64,000 bases of DNA. Source: Sphingomonas cannabina (GTDB lineage Bacteria; Pseudomonadota; Alphaproteobacteria; Sphingomonadales; Sphingomonadaceae). Numbering within the stretch: position 1 is the first letter of the stretch; each line of letters opens with the position of its first letter. The notes beneath the pieces are model-generated. The model saw nothing but the letters and a program-made list of their open reading frames with translations, was not told where the DNA came from and searched no databases. The stretch spans positions 3,147,001-3,211,000 of the forward strand of contig NZ_CP090059.1 in assembly GCF_021391395.1 (NCBI RefSeq). Reading direction: 5' to 3'. A program made the translations under genes and the position numbers. Below are positions 17,046 through 27,300 of the stretch, piece by piece.

Positions 17046-19367
17046 TCAGGCCGCCCCTCGCCCGAACGACGGCGGCCGATCCTTCTTCGCCGCGCCGAAC
17101 TTCGAAGGGCGCGCTCCCATCTCGAACACCAGCTCACCACCCTTGATCAGCTCGGCATGGGCGATCCAGTTGCGGGTCCACGGCTTGCCGTTCCAGCGCA
17201 CCGACTGGACATAGGGCCGGTCCGGCGCATTGCCCGGCGCGCGGACGCGCAGCGTCTTGCCCTCGCCGACCTCGACCTCCGCCTCATCGAACAGCGGCGA
17301 GCCGAACACATAGACCGCGCTCACCGGATCGACCGGATAGAAGCCGAGCGCGCTCAGCACGAACCAGGCGCTCATCTGCCCGCAGTCGTCATTGCCGATC
17401 ACGCCGTCGGGATCGTCCTTGTACATCTCGACCAGCAGGCGGCGCACCATCGCCTGCGTCTTCCACGGCGCGCCGGCATAGGCGTAGAGATAGGCGGCGT
17501 GCTGATCCGGCTCGTTGCCGTGGGCATACTGGCCGACCAGGCCAGAGATGTCCGGCGGCGCATTCTTGGGCAGCGTCGAGGGCGCGGTGAAGAAGGCGTC
17601 GAGCTTCTTCTCGAACACGGCGTCGCCACCAAAATGCTCGATCAGCCCATAGATGTCGTGCTGGTTGAGGAAGGTCGCCTGCCAGCCGTTCGCCTCGGTA
17701 TAGTCACGGTGCTTCTCCGGATCATGGCCGAGCTGGATCGGGTCGTAATCCTTCCACCAGCTCCCATCGCTGAAACGCGGGCGCGCGAAGCCGATCTTCG
17801 GGTCGATGACGTTGCGGTAGTTGCGGCTGCGCTTGCGCAGCGCCGCGGCGTCCTCCTTCGCCCCCGCCGCCTCGGCGAGCGCCGCCATCGCCCAGTCGTC
17901 ATAGGCATATTCCTGGGTGCGGCTGACCGACTCCCAGATCTTGTCCGCCGGGATGTAGCCGAGATCGTAGTAGAAGCTCCGCCCCAGCGTGCTGTCGATG
18001 TCGGTCATCGTGCGGTCGAACGCCCGGCGGCGGATCACCGGCCAGGCCGATGCATAGTCGGCCTTGATCCCCTTCGCATAGGCCTCGGCGAGCACCACCA
18101 CCGCGTGCCAGCCGATCATCGTGCCCGTCTCGACGCCCTGCAGCGGCCACACCGGCGGGCCATAGGGGCTTTCGCGCGTCTGGCGGACGAGGTCGCGGGT
18201 CAGCATCTCGGCGCGCTCGGGCCGTACCAGCGTCAGCAGCGGATGCAGCGCGCGATAGGTGTCCCACAGCGAATAGGTGCTGAAGGCAGGCTCGCCCTCG
18301 GGCGCCTGATGCACCTGCCGGTCGAGACCGACATAGCGGCCGTCGCGATCGGTGAAGAGGGTCGGCGCGAGGAAGGAATGATAGAGCGCGCTCGCCATGA
18401 TCGTGCGCTGCGCCTCGGTGCCGCCGGAAACGCGCACGCTGCCGATCTCCTTAGCCCAGGCGCGGGCAGCCGCGGCGCGGGCGCCGTCGAAGTCCCATCC
18501 CGGCGCCTCCGCCGCCAGCGCCGCGCGGGCGCCGTCGACGTCGATCGCGGAGATACCAGTCTTGATCAGGATCGGCTCGCCGCCGGCGTCGTCGAAGAAC
18601 AGAGCGACCTTGAGGCGGTTGCCGGCAACCTTCGTCGTGCCCTCGGGCGAAGGCGAAGTCCCGTCGGCAAAGAACTGCACCCGATCGGGCTTGCGCGACA
18701 GCTTCATCGCGAAATGGATGCGGCGTCCCTTGGCCCAGCGGTGCACGCGCCGGCTGCCGGTCAGCGTGCCGTCGGGATCGAGCGCGAGCGACGCCTCGTC
18801 GACCAGCGTCCCCTTGTCCCACCGGTCGATGATCATATGGGCGAAGTCGATCAGGATATGCCCCGGCCCCTGCGGGAAGCGATAGCGATGGAGCCCGGTC
18901 CGCTCGGTCACCGTCAGCTCGGCCAGCACCCCCGATTCCAGCCGCACGCGATAATAGCCGGGTTCGGCGTGCTCCTCGGAGAAGCGCTGACGATAACCCG
19001 CGTCGGGATTGTCGAGCGGCCCGGGCTCGAGCTGGAGCGGCCCGCGCGTCGGCACCACCAGCACGTCGAGCATGTCGCCGATGCCGGTGCCCGACAGATG
19101 GGTGTGCGAGAAGCCCATGATCGAGCCGTCATCGCTGTGATAGCCCGAGCAGGCGTCCCAGCGCGCATTGTCGGTATCGGGCCCGAGCTGGGCCATGCCG
19201 AACGGCAGCGACGGCCCGGGAAAGGTATGGCCATGCCCACCGGTACCGATGAACAGGTTCGGCCTCCCCGCCGCCGGCGCCTGCGCCCAGCTGCGGGCGG
19301 GCAGCGCCGCACCGAGCACGGCCAGCCCGGTGCCGGACAGCAGCTGGCGGCGGTTGGCGGTGATCAT
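17046..19367 (-). CDS. GH92 exo-alpha-mannosidase (copy c)
   Basis: 773-residue calcium-dependent exo-alpha-mannosidase of family GH92. A Tat/Sec-like signal (MITANRRQLLSGTGLAVLGA, ending near SWAQA) exports it. The N-terminal domain carries NLFIGTGGHGHTFPGPSLPF and GFSHTHLSGTGIGD. The catalytic domain has the likely acid Glu in YTEANGWQATFLNQHD and the acidic motif GNDDCGQMSAWFVLSALGFY, the commonest GH92 form. I used the ATG at 19367, which has GGAGACACTTCG upstream; a frame opening at 19388 lacks a site. It is the last gene of the minus-strand set, 25 bp after GH125. The exact linkage (alpha-1,2, 1,3, 1,4 or 1,6) cannot be told. Confidence 0.93.
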   Translation of the reverse strand: MITANRRQLLSGTGLAVLGAALPARSWAQAPAAGRPNLFIGTGGHGHTFPGPSLPFGMAQLGPDTDNARWDACSGYHSDDGSIMGFSHTHLSGTGIGDMLDVLVVPTRGPLQLEPGPLDNPDAGYRQRFSEEHAEPGYYRVRLESGVLAELTVTERTGLHRYRFPQGPGHILIDFAHMIIDRWDKGTLVDEASLALDPDGTLTGSRRVHRWAKGRRIHFAMKLSRKPDRVQFFADGTSPSPEGTTKVAGNRLKVALFFDDAGGEPILIKTGISAIDVDGARAALAAEAPGWDFDGARAAAARAWAKEIGSVRVSGGTEAQRTIMASALYHSFLAPTLFTDRDGRYVGLDRQVHQAPEGEPAFSTYSLWDTYRALHPLLTLVRPERAEMLTRDLVRQTRESPYGPPVWPLQGVETGTMIGWHAVVVLAEAYAKGIKADYASAWPVIRRRAFDRTMTDIDSTLGRSFYYDLGYIPADKIWESVSRTQEYAYDDWAMAALAEAAGAKEDAAALRKRSRNYRNVIDPKIGFARPRFSDGSWWKDYDPIQLGHDPEKHRDYTEANGWQATFLNQHDIYGLIEHFGGDAVFEKKLDAFFTAPSTLPKNAPPDISGLVGQYAHGNEPDQHAAYLYAYAGAPWKTQAMVRRLLVEMYKDDPDGVIGNDDCGQMSAWFVLSALGFYPVDPVSAVYVFGSPLFDEAEVEVGEGKTLRVRAPGNAPDRPYVQSVRWNGKPWTRNWIAHAELIKGGELVFEMGARPSKFGAAKKDRPPSFGRGAA

Positions 19368-19392
19368 CGAAGTGTCTCCGTGTTTCAAAGTC

Positions 19393-20817
19393 TTACAACC
19401 GCTCGGCGAGCAGTGCGGGCCGGCGCTTCGACAGATCGATGATCAGGTCCCCGAACAGCCCGTTCGCCCAGGCGAACCAGCTCCGCGTGAACTTCGCCGG
19501 ATCGTCCTTGTGGAAGGATTCATGCATGAAACCAGTGCCGCCGTGCGTGGTCTTGAGCCAGCGCAGGCATTTCACGATCTCGGCATCGTCGTCGCTGAGG
19601 AGCGCGCGGGTGATGATCGACATCGGCCAGATCATGTCCATGCCGACATGTGGCCCGCCGATCCCCTCGGCCGCGCTGCCGGCGAAGAAATAGGGATTGC
19701 GTGGACTCCAGGCGAGCGCCGCCGTCCGGCGGTAGAGCGGGTCGTTGCGCTCGGCCGCCCCGAGCAGCGGCAGGCCCGACAGGCTCGGCACGTTGGCGTC
19801 GTCCATGAAGATGGCGTTGCCGTAGCCGTCGACCTCGAACGCCCAGACCTCGCCGCCCTGCCCGTCCGGCATCTTGCCGTACGTGTCGAGCGCCTGGCGG
19901 ACCTCGTCCGCCAGCGCCTCGCACTGGCTGGCCGCCGCATCGTCGCCGCGCGCCTCACGCAGCACCTTGGCGAGCATCCCGAGCGCCGACACCGCGAACA
20001 GGTTCGACGGAATCAGGAACGGATAGACGCACGCGTCGTCCGAGGGCCGGAAGCCCGAGTGGATCAATCCGACCTTGCGCGTCGGCGCGCCATAACCGCC
20101 GAACATCAGCGTCTCGGTCGGCGACTTGTCGACCCGCTGGAAATGATAGGAGCCTGGCCCTTCCTTGCGCTGCTGTTCCCGCAGCGTCGCGACCGCCTGC
20201 GCCATCCCGCGTGCCCACAATTCGTCGAACGGCGCCTTGTCGCGCGTCGCCGTCCAATAGGCGTGCGCGAGCCGCATCGGATAGCAGAGCGAATCGATCT
20301 CCCACTTCCGCTCCGCGACCCCGGGCTTCATGTCGGTGGCGTCGGTCCGCGCCGGCAGGCTCGAGAGCGCAGCAGGATCATGCATGAAGGCGTTGGCGTA
20401 GGGATCGATCAGGATGCAGCGCGCCTGCCGCTGCAGCACGCCGTGGAACAGCTTCCGCAGCTCCGCATCCTTCGGAGTCAGATGGACATAGGTCTGCAGC
20501 TGCGCCGAGCTGTCGCGCAGCCACATCGCGTCGATGTCGCCGGTGATGACGAAGGTATCGGGCTTGCCGTCGACCTCGCCCAGCTGGACGGTGGTGTCGA
20601 GCGTGTTTGGATAGCAATTCTCGAACAACCAGGCGAGCTCCGGGTCGGCGATCTTGCGCTTCACATGGGCGATCTCCGCCTCGACCGCGCGGCTGGTGAA
20701 GTGCCGCGCGCTCTTGGGCGGCCGCTTGGTGACCAGCGCCTCCGCGGCCCTCGCCGGCAGCGCCGACGCCATCGCCAGCGCACCTGCGCCCGCCATCACC
20801 TCGCGGCGCGTGAACAT
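19393..20817 (-). CDS. GH125 exo-alpha-1,6-mannosidase
   Basis: 474-residue metal-independent exo-alpha-mannosidase of family GH125 (formerly DUF1237). The Tat-like start MFTRREVMAGAGALAMASAL predicts export. Family features: ENCYPNTLDTTVQ, TGDIDAMWLRDSSAQLQTYV, DPYANAFMHDP, ERKWEIDSLCYPMRLAHAYW and a C-terminal GTGFMHESFHKDDPAKFTRS. Start choice: GGGGAG lies 6 bp before the ATG at 20817, while the ATG at 20823 directly abuts it and the GTG at 20838 precedes it. Characterised relatives remove alpha-1,6-mannose, complementing the GH92 enzymes on either side. Confidence 0.93.
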   Translation of the reverse strand: MFTRREVMAGAGALAMASALPARAAEALVTKRPPKSARHFTSRAVEAEIAHVKRKIADPELAWLFENCYPNTLDTTVQLGEVDGKPDTFVITGDIDAMWLRDSSAQLQTYVHLTPKDAELRKLFHGVLQRQARCILIDPYANAFMHDPAALSSLPARTDATDMKPGVAERKWEIDSLCYPMRLAHAYWTATRDKAPFDELWARGMAQAVATLREQQRKEGPGSYHFQRVDKSPTETLMFGGYGAPTRKVGLIHSGFRPSDDACVYPFLIPSNLFAVSALGMLAKVLREARGDDAAASQCEALADEVRQALDTYGKMPDGQGGEVWAFEVDGYGNAIFMDDANVPSLSGLPLLGAAERNDPLYRRTAALAWSPRNPYFFAGSAAEGIGGPHVGMDMIWPMSIITRALLSDDDAEIVKCLRWLKTTHGGTGFMHESFHKDDPAKFTRSWFAWANGLFGDLIIDLSKRRPALLAERL

Positions 20818-20834
20818 CGTCATCTCCCCTTCTC

Positions 20835-23198
20835 TCACTTCGCCGCCGGCGCGCTCATCGAGAAGGGCGCGCTGGCCTTACCGCTCGCCCATTGCCTGTT
20901 GGGCGTCGGCCCCATCACGAACCGCAGCGTGCCGCCTTGCTGGAGCGCCGCGCGGTCGAGCCACGCCTTGTCGTGCGCTTTGCCGTTGAAGCTGACCGAC
21001 TGGATGTAGACGTTCTTGGCGCCGTTGTTCTCCGCCTCGATCGTCAGCACCTTGCCGCCCGGCATGGTGAGCCGGACCGAGCGGAACAGCGGGCTGCCGA
21101 TCGCATATTGGCCCACCGCCGGCGTCACAGGGTAGAAGCCGAGCGCCGAGAACACGTACCAGGCCGAGGTCTGACCATTGTCCTCGTCGCCCGGATAGCC
21201 GTCGGGCGCCGCCGAATAGAGCCGCCTCATCACGTCGCGGACGTGATACTGCGCCTTCCACGGCGCGCCGGCCCAGTCGTAGAGATAGATCATGTGCTGG
21301 ATCGGTTGGTTGCCATGGGCGTACTGGCCCATGTTGACGATCTGCATCTCGCGGATCTCGTGGATCACCTGGCCGTAGTAGCTCTCGTCGAACACCGGCG
21401 GCATGGTGAAGATCGAATCGAGCCGGTCGACGAACGGCTTGTCCCCGCCCATCAGGTCGATGAGCCCCTGGACGTCCTGCATCACCGACCAGCTGTAGTG
21501 GGTCGAGTTGCCCTCGGTGAACGCATCGCCCCATTTGAACGGGTTGAACGGCGTCGCCCAGGACCCGTCCTGGTTGCGCCCGCGCATCCAGCCCGACTGC
21601 GCGTCGTAGAGCTTGCGATAGTTCTGCGCCCGGCTGGCATAGAGCTTCGCATCCTCGGTCTTGCCCAGCGCTTCGGCGAGCCGCGAGATGGCGAAGTCCG
21701 CCGTCGCATATTCGAGCGTCCGCGCGGCATTCTCCTTGATGCCGACGTCATAGGGCACATAGCCGAGCCGGTTGTAGTACTCGACGCCCTCGCGCCCGAC
21801 CGCATGGACGACCTCGCCCCGCTCGTCCTTCGGCCGCCCCTCGGAGGTGGTCGCGTTCTTGACCATCGCCTCGTACAGCGTCTCCACGTCGAACCCGCGC
21901 ACGCCGTTGATGTACGCGTCGGCGATCAGCGAAGCCGAGTTCGACCCGATCATCACGTCGCGATGGCCGGGGCTCGCCCATTCCGGCAGCCAACCCGATT
22001 CCTTGTAGGTATTGACCAGCCCTTGCATGATCTGGCCGTCGAGCTCGGGATACATGAGCGCGAACCATGGAAATACCGCGCGCCACGTGTCCCAGAAGCC
22101 GTTGTCGGTGAACATGTAGCCGGGGTGCACCTGCCCGTCGTAGGGGCTGTAGTGAACCACCTGCCCCTTGGCGTCGAACTCGTAGAAACGCCGCGGGAAC
22201 AGCAGCATCCGGTACAGCGCCGAATAGAAGGTCCGCCGGTTGTCGAGGTCGGGATCGCTCACCTGGATCCGGGCGAATTCCTTCTCCCAAATCGCTTTGG
22301 CTTTGGCCTCGGTTGCCTCGAAGCTGTCCTTGCCGACCTCGCTCGTCAGATTCCGCTCGGCCTGCTCCAGACTGATGAAGGACGACGCGACCTTCACCCC
22401 CACCTGCTCGCCGTCGCGCGTCTTGAAGCTGACGACCGCGCCGACATGCCCGCCTTCACGGGAAAGATCGGCGGCGAGCTGGTAATTGTCGTCCCAGGTG
22501 CGGCTGACGGTGAAGTCGCGGTCGAACTGGGCGACGAAATAATTACGGAAGTTCTTGGGCACCCCGCCGCTGTTGTTGCGGACATAGCCGGTGATCCGCC
22601 GCCGCGCCGGATCGATCGTCACCATCGACCCGCCATCATAGCCGTCGAGGATGATGTGCGCGTCGTCGCTCTTGGGAAAGGTGAAGCGGAACTGCGCAGC
22701 GCGGTCGGTCGGCGCGACCTCCGCGGTCACGTCATAGTCGGCGAGATAGACCTTGTACTTGTACGGCCGCGCCTCCTCGGCCTTGTGGCTGTACCAGCTC
22801 GCGCGCTCCTCCTGCTTGAGCTTGAGCGGTCCCGTCTCCGCGAACAGCGCGAAGGCGCCGTAGTCGTTCATCCATGGGCTCGGCTGGTGGGTCTGCTTGA
22901 TGCCGTTGATCTTCTCGGCGTCATAGGTGTAGCCCCAGCCGCTCCCCAGCTTGCCGGTCACCGGCGTCCAGAAGTTCATGCCGAACGGCACGGCGACCGC
23001 CGGATAGGTATTGCCGTAGGACAGGGTGTAGCTGGAATCGGTTCCCATCAGCGGATTGGCGAGGTCGACCAGCGCCTCGTCCGGCGCGGTCTGCGCGATG
23101 GCCGCGCCCGTCAGCGGCAACGGCGCGCACAGGCTCGTCGTCACCAGCACCGCAATCGCGCCGCGAAGCGCCCCGCCCAGACCCCTGTTCAAGATCAC
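20835..23198 (-). CDS. GH92 exo-alpha-mannosidase (copy b)
   Basis: 787-residue exported GH92 enzyme. The signal-like N-terminus runs MILNRGLGGALRGAIAVLVT to about AAIAQ. N-terminal domain: LANPLMGTDSSYTLSYGNTY and a distinctive QTHQPSPWMNDYGAF. Catalytic domain: likely acid Glu in FTEGNSTHYSWSVMQDVQGL and GDEDNGQTSAWYVFSALGFY. It starts with GTG overlapping the GH43 stop (GTGA), with AGGAGGAGA upstream, so coupling to GH43 is likely. A TTG at 23192 is an alternative start. It differs clearly from copies a and c, suggesting a different linkage preference rather than recent duplication. Confidence 0.92.
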   Translation of the reverse strand: MILNRGLGGALRGAIAVLVTTSLCAPLPLTGAAIAQTAPDEALVDLANPLMGTDSSYTLSYGNTYPAVAVPFGMNFWTPVTGKLGSGWGYTYDAEKINGIKQTHQPSPWMNDYGAFALFAETGPLKLKQEERASWYSHKAEEARPYKYKVYLADYDVTAEVAPTDRAAQFRFTFPKSDDAHIILDGYDGGSMVTIDPARRRITGYVRNNSGGVPKNFRNYFVAQFDRDFTVSRTWDDNYQLAADLSREGGHVGAVVSFKTRDGEQVGVKVASSFISLEQAERNLTSEVGKDSFEATEAKAKAIWEKEFARIQVSDPDLDNRRTFYSALYRMLLFPRRFYEFDAKGQVVHYSPYDGQVHPGYMFTDNGFWDTWRAVFPWFALMYPELDGQIMQGLVNTYKESGWLPEWASPGHRDVMIGSNSASLIADAYINGVRGFDVETLYEAMVKNATTSEGRPKDERGEVVHAVGREGVEYYNRLGYVPYDVGIKENAARTLEYATADFAISRLAEALGKTEDAKLYASRAQNYRKLYDAQSGWMRGRNQDGSWATPFNPFKWGDAFTEGNSTHYSWSVMQDVQGLIDLMGGDKPFVDRLDSIFTMPPVFDESYYGQVIHEIREMQIVNMGQYAHGNQPIQHMIYLYDWAGAPWKAQYHVRDVMRRLYSAAPDGYPGDEDNGQTSAWYVFSALGFYPVTPAVGQYAIGSPLFRSVRLTMPGGKVLTIEAENNGAKNVYIQSVSFNGKAHDKAWLDRAALQQGGTLRFVMGPTPNRQWASGKASAPFSMSAPAAK

Positions 23199-24259
23199 TC
23201 TCCTCCTGTTCGCGCGTGGCCGATCGGCCGCGGCGTCACGCCCTCATTGGTCATCACCACCGGCCGGATCGTCCCGTCCGGATTGAAGATCATCCGGTCG
23301 ACCGCGAGCTGGCGATGCTCACCGATATCGTCGCCAAGCGGCCGGCGGTGATAGGCGATGTACCAGTCGTCGGTGCCGGGCACGTTGACCACCGAATGAT
23401 GCCCCGCCCCGCGCGCGATGCGAAAGTCCTGTTGCAGGATCTTGCCCATCGGCTTGAACGGCCCGAGCGGGCTCGGCCCCATGGCATAGGCGACGCTGTA
23501 GTCGGGCCCGGTCCAGCCGCCCTCCGACCACATCAGATAATAGACGCCCTTGCGCTTGATCACGAACGAGCCCTCGACATAGCCGGGCGGCGTGATCTCC
23601 TTGTAGGTCGTGCCGTCGGCGAACGGCACCACCGAACGCAGGTCGTCGCTCAGGCGCACGACGTTGCAGTGGCTCCAGCCGCCGTAATAGAGATAGACCT
23701 GTCCGTCATCGTCGCGGAACACGAACGGGTCGATCGGCTGCGCGCCGCTGTGGAAGGCACCGATCAGCGGCTTGCCGAGCGCATCCTTGAACGGCCCTTC
23801 CGGCCGGTCGCTGACGGCGAGGCCGATGCCGCCCTGCTCCTGGTCGCTCTGGATGTCGTTGGCGCCGAAGAACATGTAGTAGCGCCCCTTCACCTCGATC
23901 ACCGAGGGCGCCCACACCGCATAGGCCGCCCAGGCGACGGTCTCGGTGCTGAGCACGCGGCGATGCCTGGTCCAGTGGACGAGGTCAGGCGAGGAGAAGG
24001 CGTCGAAATAGGTCTGCTTGACGTAGGACGGCCGGACGGTCCGCCGCTTGCGCGCCTGCGCCTGCTCCGCCGAGAATCGCGGGCTCGCCTCCGGTGGGTC
24101 GGAATCGTCCGACAGGGTCGGATAGATCCAGTAGCGGCCGGCGAACACCCGGATCTCCGGATCGGCATACCAGCCGGGCACGATCGGGTTCTCGGCGAAT
24201 GCCCATCCCGACAGCCCCAGCGCCGCTGCCGCCGCGATGCCGGCGAGACTCTTTCTCAT
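23195..24259 (-). CDS. GH43 glycosidase (arabinofuranosidase/xylosidase/galactofuranosidase-like)
   Basis: 354-residue five-bladed beta-propeller glycosidase with signal peptide (MRKSLAGIAAAAALGLSGWA then FAENP). The inverting catalytic trio is visible: Asp in GWYADPEIRV, pKa-modulating Asp in PIDPFVFRDDDGQVYLYYGG, and acid Glu in PGYVEGSFVIKRKGVYYLMW. No carbohydrate-binding module is attached. GH43 covers arabinofuranosidase, xylosidase and, in some subfamilies, beta-galactofuranosidase activity. Since the neighbours are mannosidases, a side-chain-removing role on a substituted mannan or N-glycan is reasonable. First gene downstream of the TBDR, coupled to GH92b. Confidence 0.88.
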   Translation of the reverse strand: MRKSLAGIAAAAALGLSGWAFAENPIVPGWYADPEIRVFAGRYWIYPTLSDDSDPPEASPRFSAEQAQARKRRTVRPSYVKQTYFDAFSSPDLVHWTRHRRVLSTETVAWAAYAVWAPSVIEVKGRYYMFFGANDIQSDQEQGGIGLAVSDRPEGPFKDALGKPLIGAFHSGAQPIDPFVFRDDDGQVYLYYGGWSHCNVVRLSDDLRSVVPFADGTTYKEITPPGYVEGSFVIKRKGVYYLMWSEGGWTGPDYSVAYAMGPSPLGPFKPMGKILQQDFRIARGAGHHSVVNVPGTDDWYIAYHRRPLGDDIGEHRQLAVDRMIFNPDGTIRPVVMTNEGVTPRPIGHARTGGE

Positions 24260-24310
24260 GGTTCGGCGCTGACCCCTACAATACTCACAGCCTCATGGTC
24301 CTCCATCACT

Positions 24311-24342
24311 CCCGCCAGGCGCAAGTGGTGGCGCCCGGCGGG
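24311..24342 (-). terminator. GC-rich hairpin between TBDR and GH43
   Basis: CCCGCCAGGCGC and GCGCCCGGCGGG pair over an 8-base loop (one A:C mismatch), a strong stem in the 140-bp gap after the TBDR stop. There is no T-run, so it is more likely a processing or stability element that lowers downstream enzyme expression relative to the receptor than a full terminator. Confidence 0.5.
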
Positions 24343-24399
24343 AGAGGGGGATGGCGGAGGCTGGGGGGCCATCCCCGGGGAGCTGGTCAAACCCGATCG

Positions 24400-27300
24400 T
24401 CAGAACTTGTACGCGAGGCCGACATAGGCACGGCGCCCCGAATAATAGTTCGAAACGAAACGATCCTTGGTGTCGTTGCCGAGATGCGACCGCTGCTCCG
24501 ACTTGGTCAGGTTGATGACCGAGGCGGTCAGCTGGAAGTTCTTGAAGATGTCGTACGACGCGTTGAGGTCGACCTGCTCGTACGGATCGTCATAGACGTT
24601 CAGGCCGGATTGCAGGCCCCGAACGACCTCGCCGCGACGGTTGTACGACGCACGCAGCAGCACCGGTCCGTGCTCGTAATACACCGACGCGTTGATCTGC
24701 GTCTTGGCGCTGCCCACCAGCGGCGACTTGCCGATATTGGTGCCGTTCAGGCTCACGTCGGCGATCGAGGTGTCGTTGTAGGTGAAGTTGACCTGCGCGC
24801 CGAGACCGAAATCCAGCGTATGCTGGGCATAGACTTCGACGCCCTGCGACACCGCCTTGGAGCCGTTGGCCTGGGTGGCATATTGCTGGACCGTCACCGT
24901 CTCGCCGGCGACCTCCTGCGGCAGGTCGACCACGACGGGCACGATGAAATCGGAGACGTCCTTGCGGAACAGCGTCACGCCGACCACCGACCCGCGGTGG
25001 AAATACCATTCGAGGCCAAGGTCGTACTGCCACGCATTGAACGGCTTCAGGTCGAAATTGCCGCCGTTGCCGAACCAGCCCGGCAGGGCGCCGAACTGCG
25101 CGCGGTCGTAGACGAACGGATCGGCATTGAAGGTCAGCGAGCGCGCCCCGGCAAGATCGCCGTAGCCCGGCCGCGAGATCACCTTCGAAACCGCACCGCG
25201 AGCCAGCAGGGTCGGGGTCACGTTCCACGCGATGTTGAAGCTCGGCAGGACGTCGGTGTAGCTCTTCGACTCATCGTTCTGGCTGTATACCCGGCGCTCG
25301 CGCTGGGCCTGCGGGATCACGAGGCAGTTGCCGTCCTCGCCGACCGGCGGCGGCGAGAACGGGCCGCCCGGGCCGTTCACGCAGTAATCGTCCTCATAAT
25401 ACAGCGTGTCGGTCGAGGTGCCGGTCTGCTTGGTGTTGACGACGCGGACGCCGAGATTACCTCGGATCGTATCGGTCTTGAAGTTCACCTGCGCGTAACC
25501 GGCCCAAATCCGCTCGCCGATGTCGTAGACGTTCTGCGGCTCGGGCACGCGCACCGGTCCGTTATAGGTCTTGTTCAGATAATCGATGTAGTTGGCGATG
25601 TTGATCGCTGGGAAGACATTGGTCTCAAAGCCGCCGGCAATATTCCCCATCGACTTGGGGTAGAAGATTTCCGGCAGCGCCAGCGCGCCGCCAGGGGTAT
25701 CCTGGAAACGCAGCGTGTTCGCCTCATCCGAATACCATTCGAAGCGGCCGGTCTGGCGGTGAACGCGGCCGTCGCGCCACTTGGCGCCGACCTGGACCGA
25801 GTCGATGAAGCTGTCGAAGTCGCGCGTCACGTCGACCTGTGCGTAGCGTTGCGAGATCGAGCTGTTGGTGAAGCCGGAACCGGTCGAGCCGAGATCGATC
25901 TGGGCGACGCCGTTCAGCATGTTCTGCAGCACGTCGGGCGAGACCTGCATCGCGATCGACTGGTCGGTGAAGTTCCACGCGCTCAGCATGTTGCCGTTGA
26001 CCGTCCCCGCGCGCGGCTTGGCCTGGGCGAAGAACTGGAACGACGGCCCGCCGGTCGCCTTCGTCTTGCCGAGCACGAAGTTCACGCCCAGACGGTCATG
26101 CGTCCATTCGCCGCGCACGTCATAGGTGTTGGAAACGGTCTTCTGGCGCACATAGGTGTCCTGAGGCGCCGGCGTCTCCATCGTGCAAAGATTGCCGGGG
26201 ACGCGGCACCCGGTTCCCTCCGGCGGCACCTCGAACGAGGCGCCGGTGAAGATCGTCCCGCTCGGGTCGAGCGTCGCGCCGGTGAAGAAATTGCCGTAGC
26301 CCCATTCCGGGATCTTGATGGTGCTCGACGTGTAGTTGCCGTTGAGCTGGAAACGGAAATAGTTCGCCGTGACCGTGAAATTGTCGAACGGCTTCACCTG
26401 CATCGTCGCCTGGATGCCGAGCCGCTTGCGCTTCTCGTCGCGAATGGTCTCGGCTACCGACTGAGGCGCCCAATAGCCGCTATAGTGCGTCCCGTCGCGG
26501 GTGGTCGTGCCCGCATCCTGGCCGCTGTTCCAATAATCGATCGCGGCGTCGTTCGCGAAGACATTGCCGTTGACGTCGGTCGCGGGATTAGTGGTCTTGT
26601 CGTCGGTCCACCAATGCCAACTGTCGCCACTCGCCGAGAGCGTCCGGTTGGTGCGCTCCTGATAGGTCGCACCGACCAGGAAGCCGATCCGGTTTTCCGG
26701 ATCATGCCATGAAAGCATGCCCGAGACGGTCGGCTCGACCTTCTTGCTCACGTCGGCGTAGGTGCCTTCGACCTGGACGCTGCCGGACCACGGATCGAGG
26801 TCGAACGGCTTGCGCGTGTGATTGATGATGACGCCGCCGACACCACCCTCGTCGAGCCGCGCCTCGGGTGACTTGAACACCTCGACGCTGCCGATGAAAT
26901 TCGACGGCAGCAACAAATAGTTGAACGACCGGTCCGGATCGTCGCCGTCGGCCGAGGCGATGAAATTGCCGTTGAGCTCGGTCAGCGTCAGGTCGGAGCT
27001 CAGGCCGCGGATGCTGACCCGGCTACCCTCGCCGCCGTCGCGGTCGATGATGACGCCCGGCACGCGCTGCAGCGAATCGGCGACGTTCTTGTCGGGGAAT
27101 TTGCCGACGTCCTCGGCGGTGATCACGTCGACGAAGGCATTGGCGTTGCGCTTCTGCTCGAGGCTGGCCTCGATCGATTGGCGATAGCCGGTGACGACGA
27201 TGTCTTCCGCGGCCTGTTGCGAGGCTTGGCCGGCCTCCTGTGAGGCCTGTGCCGCCTCCTGCGATGCCCGGGCGGCTTCCTGCGACGCCCGAGCCGCCTC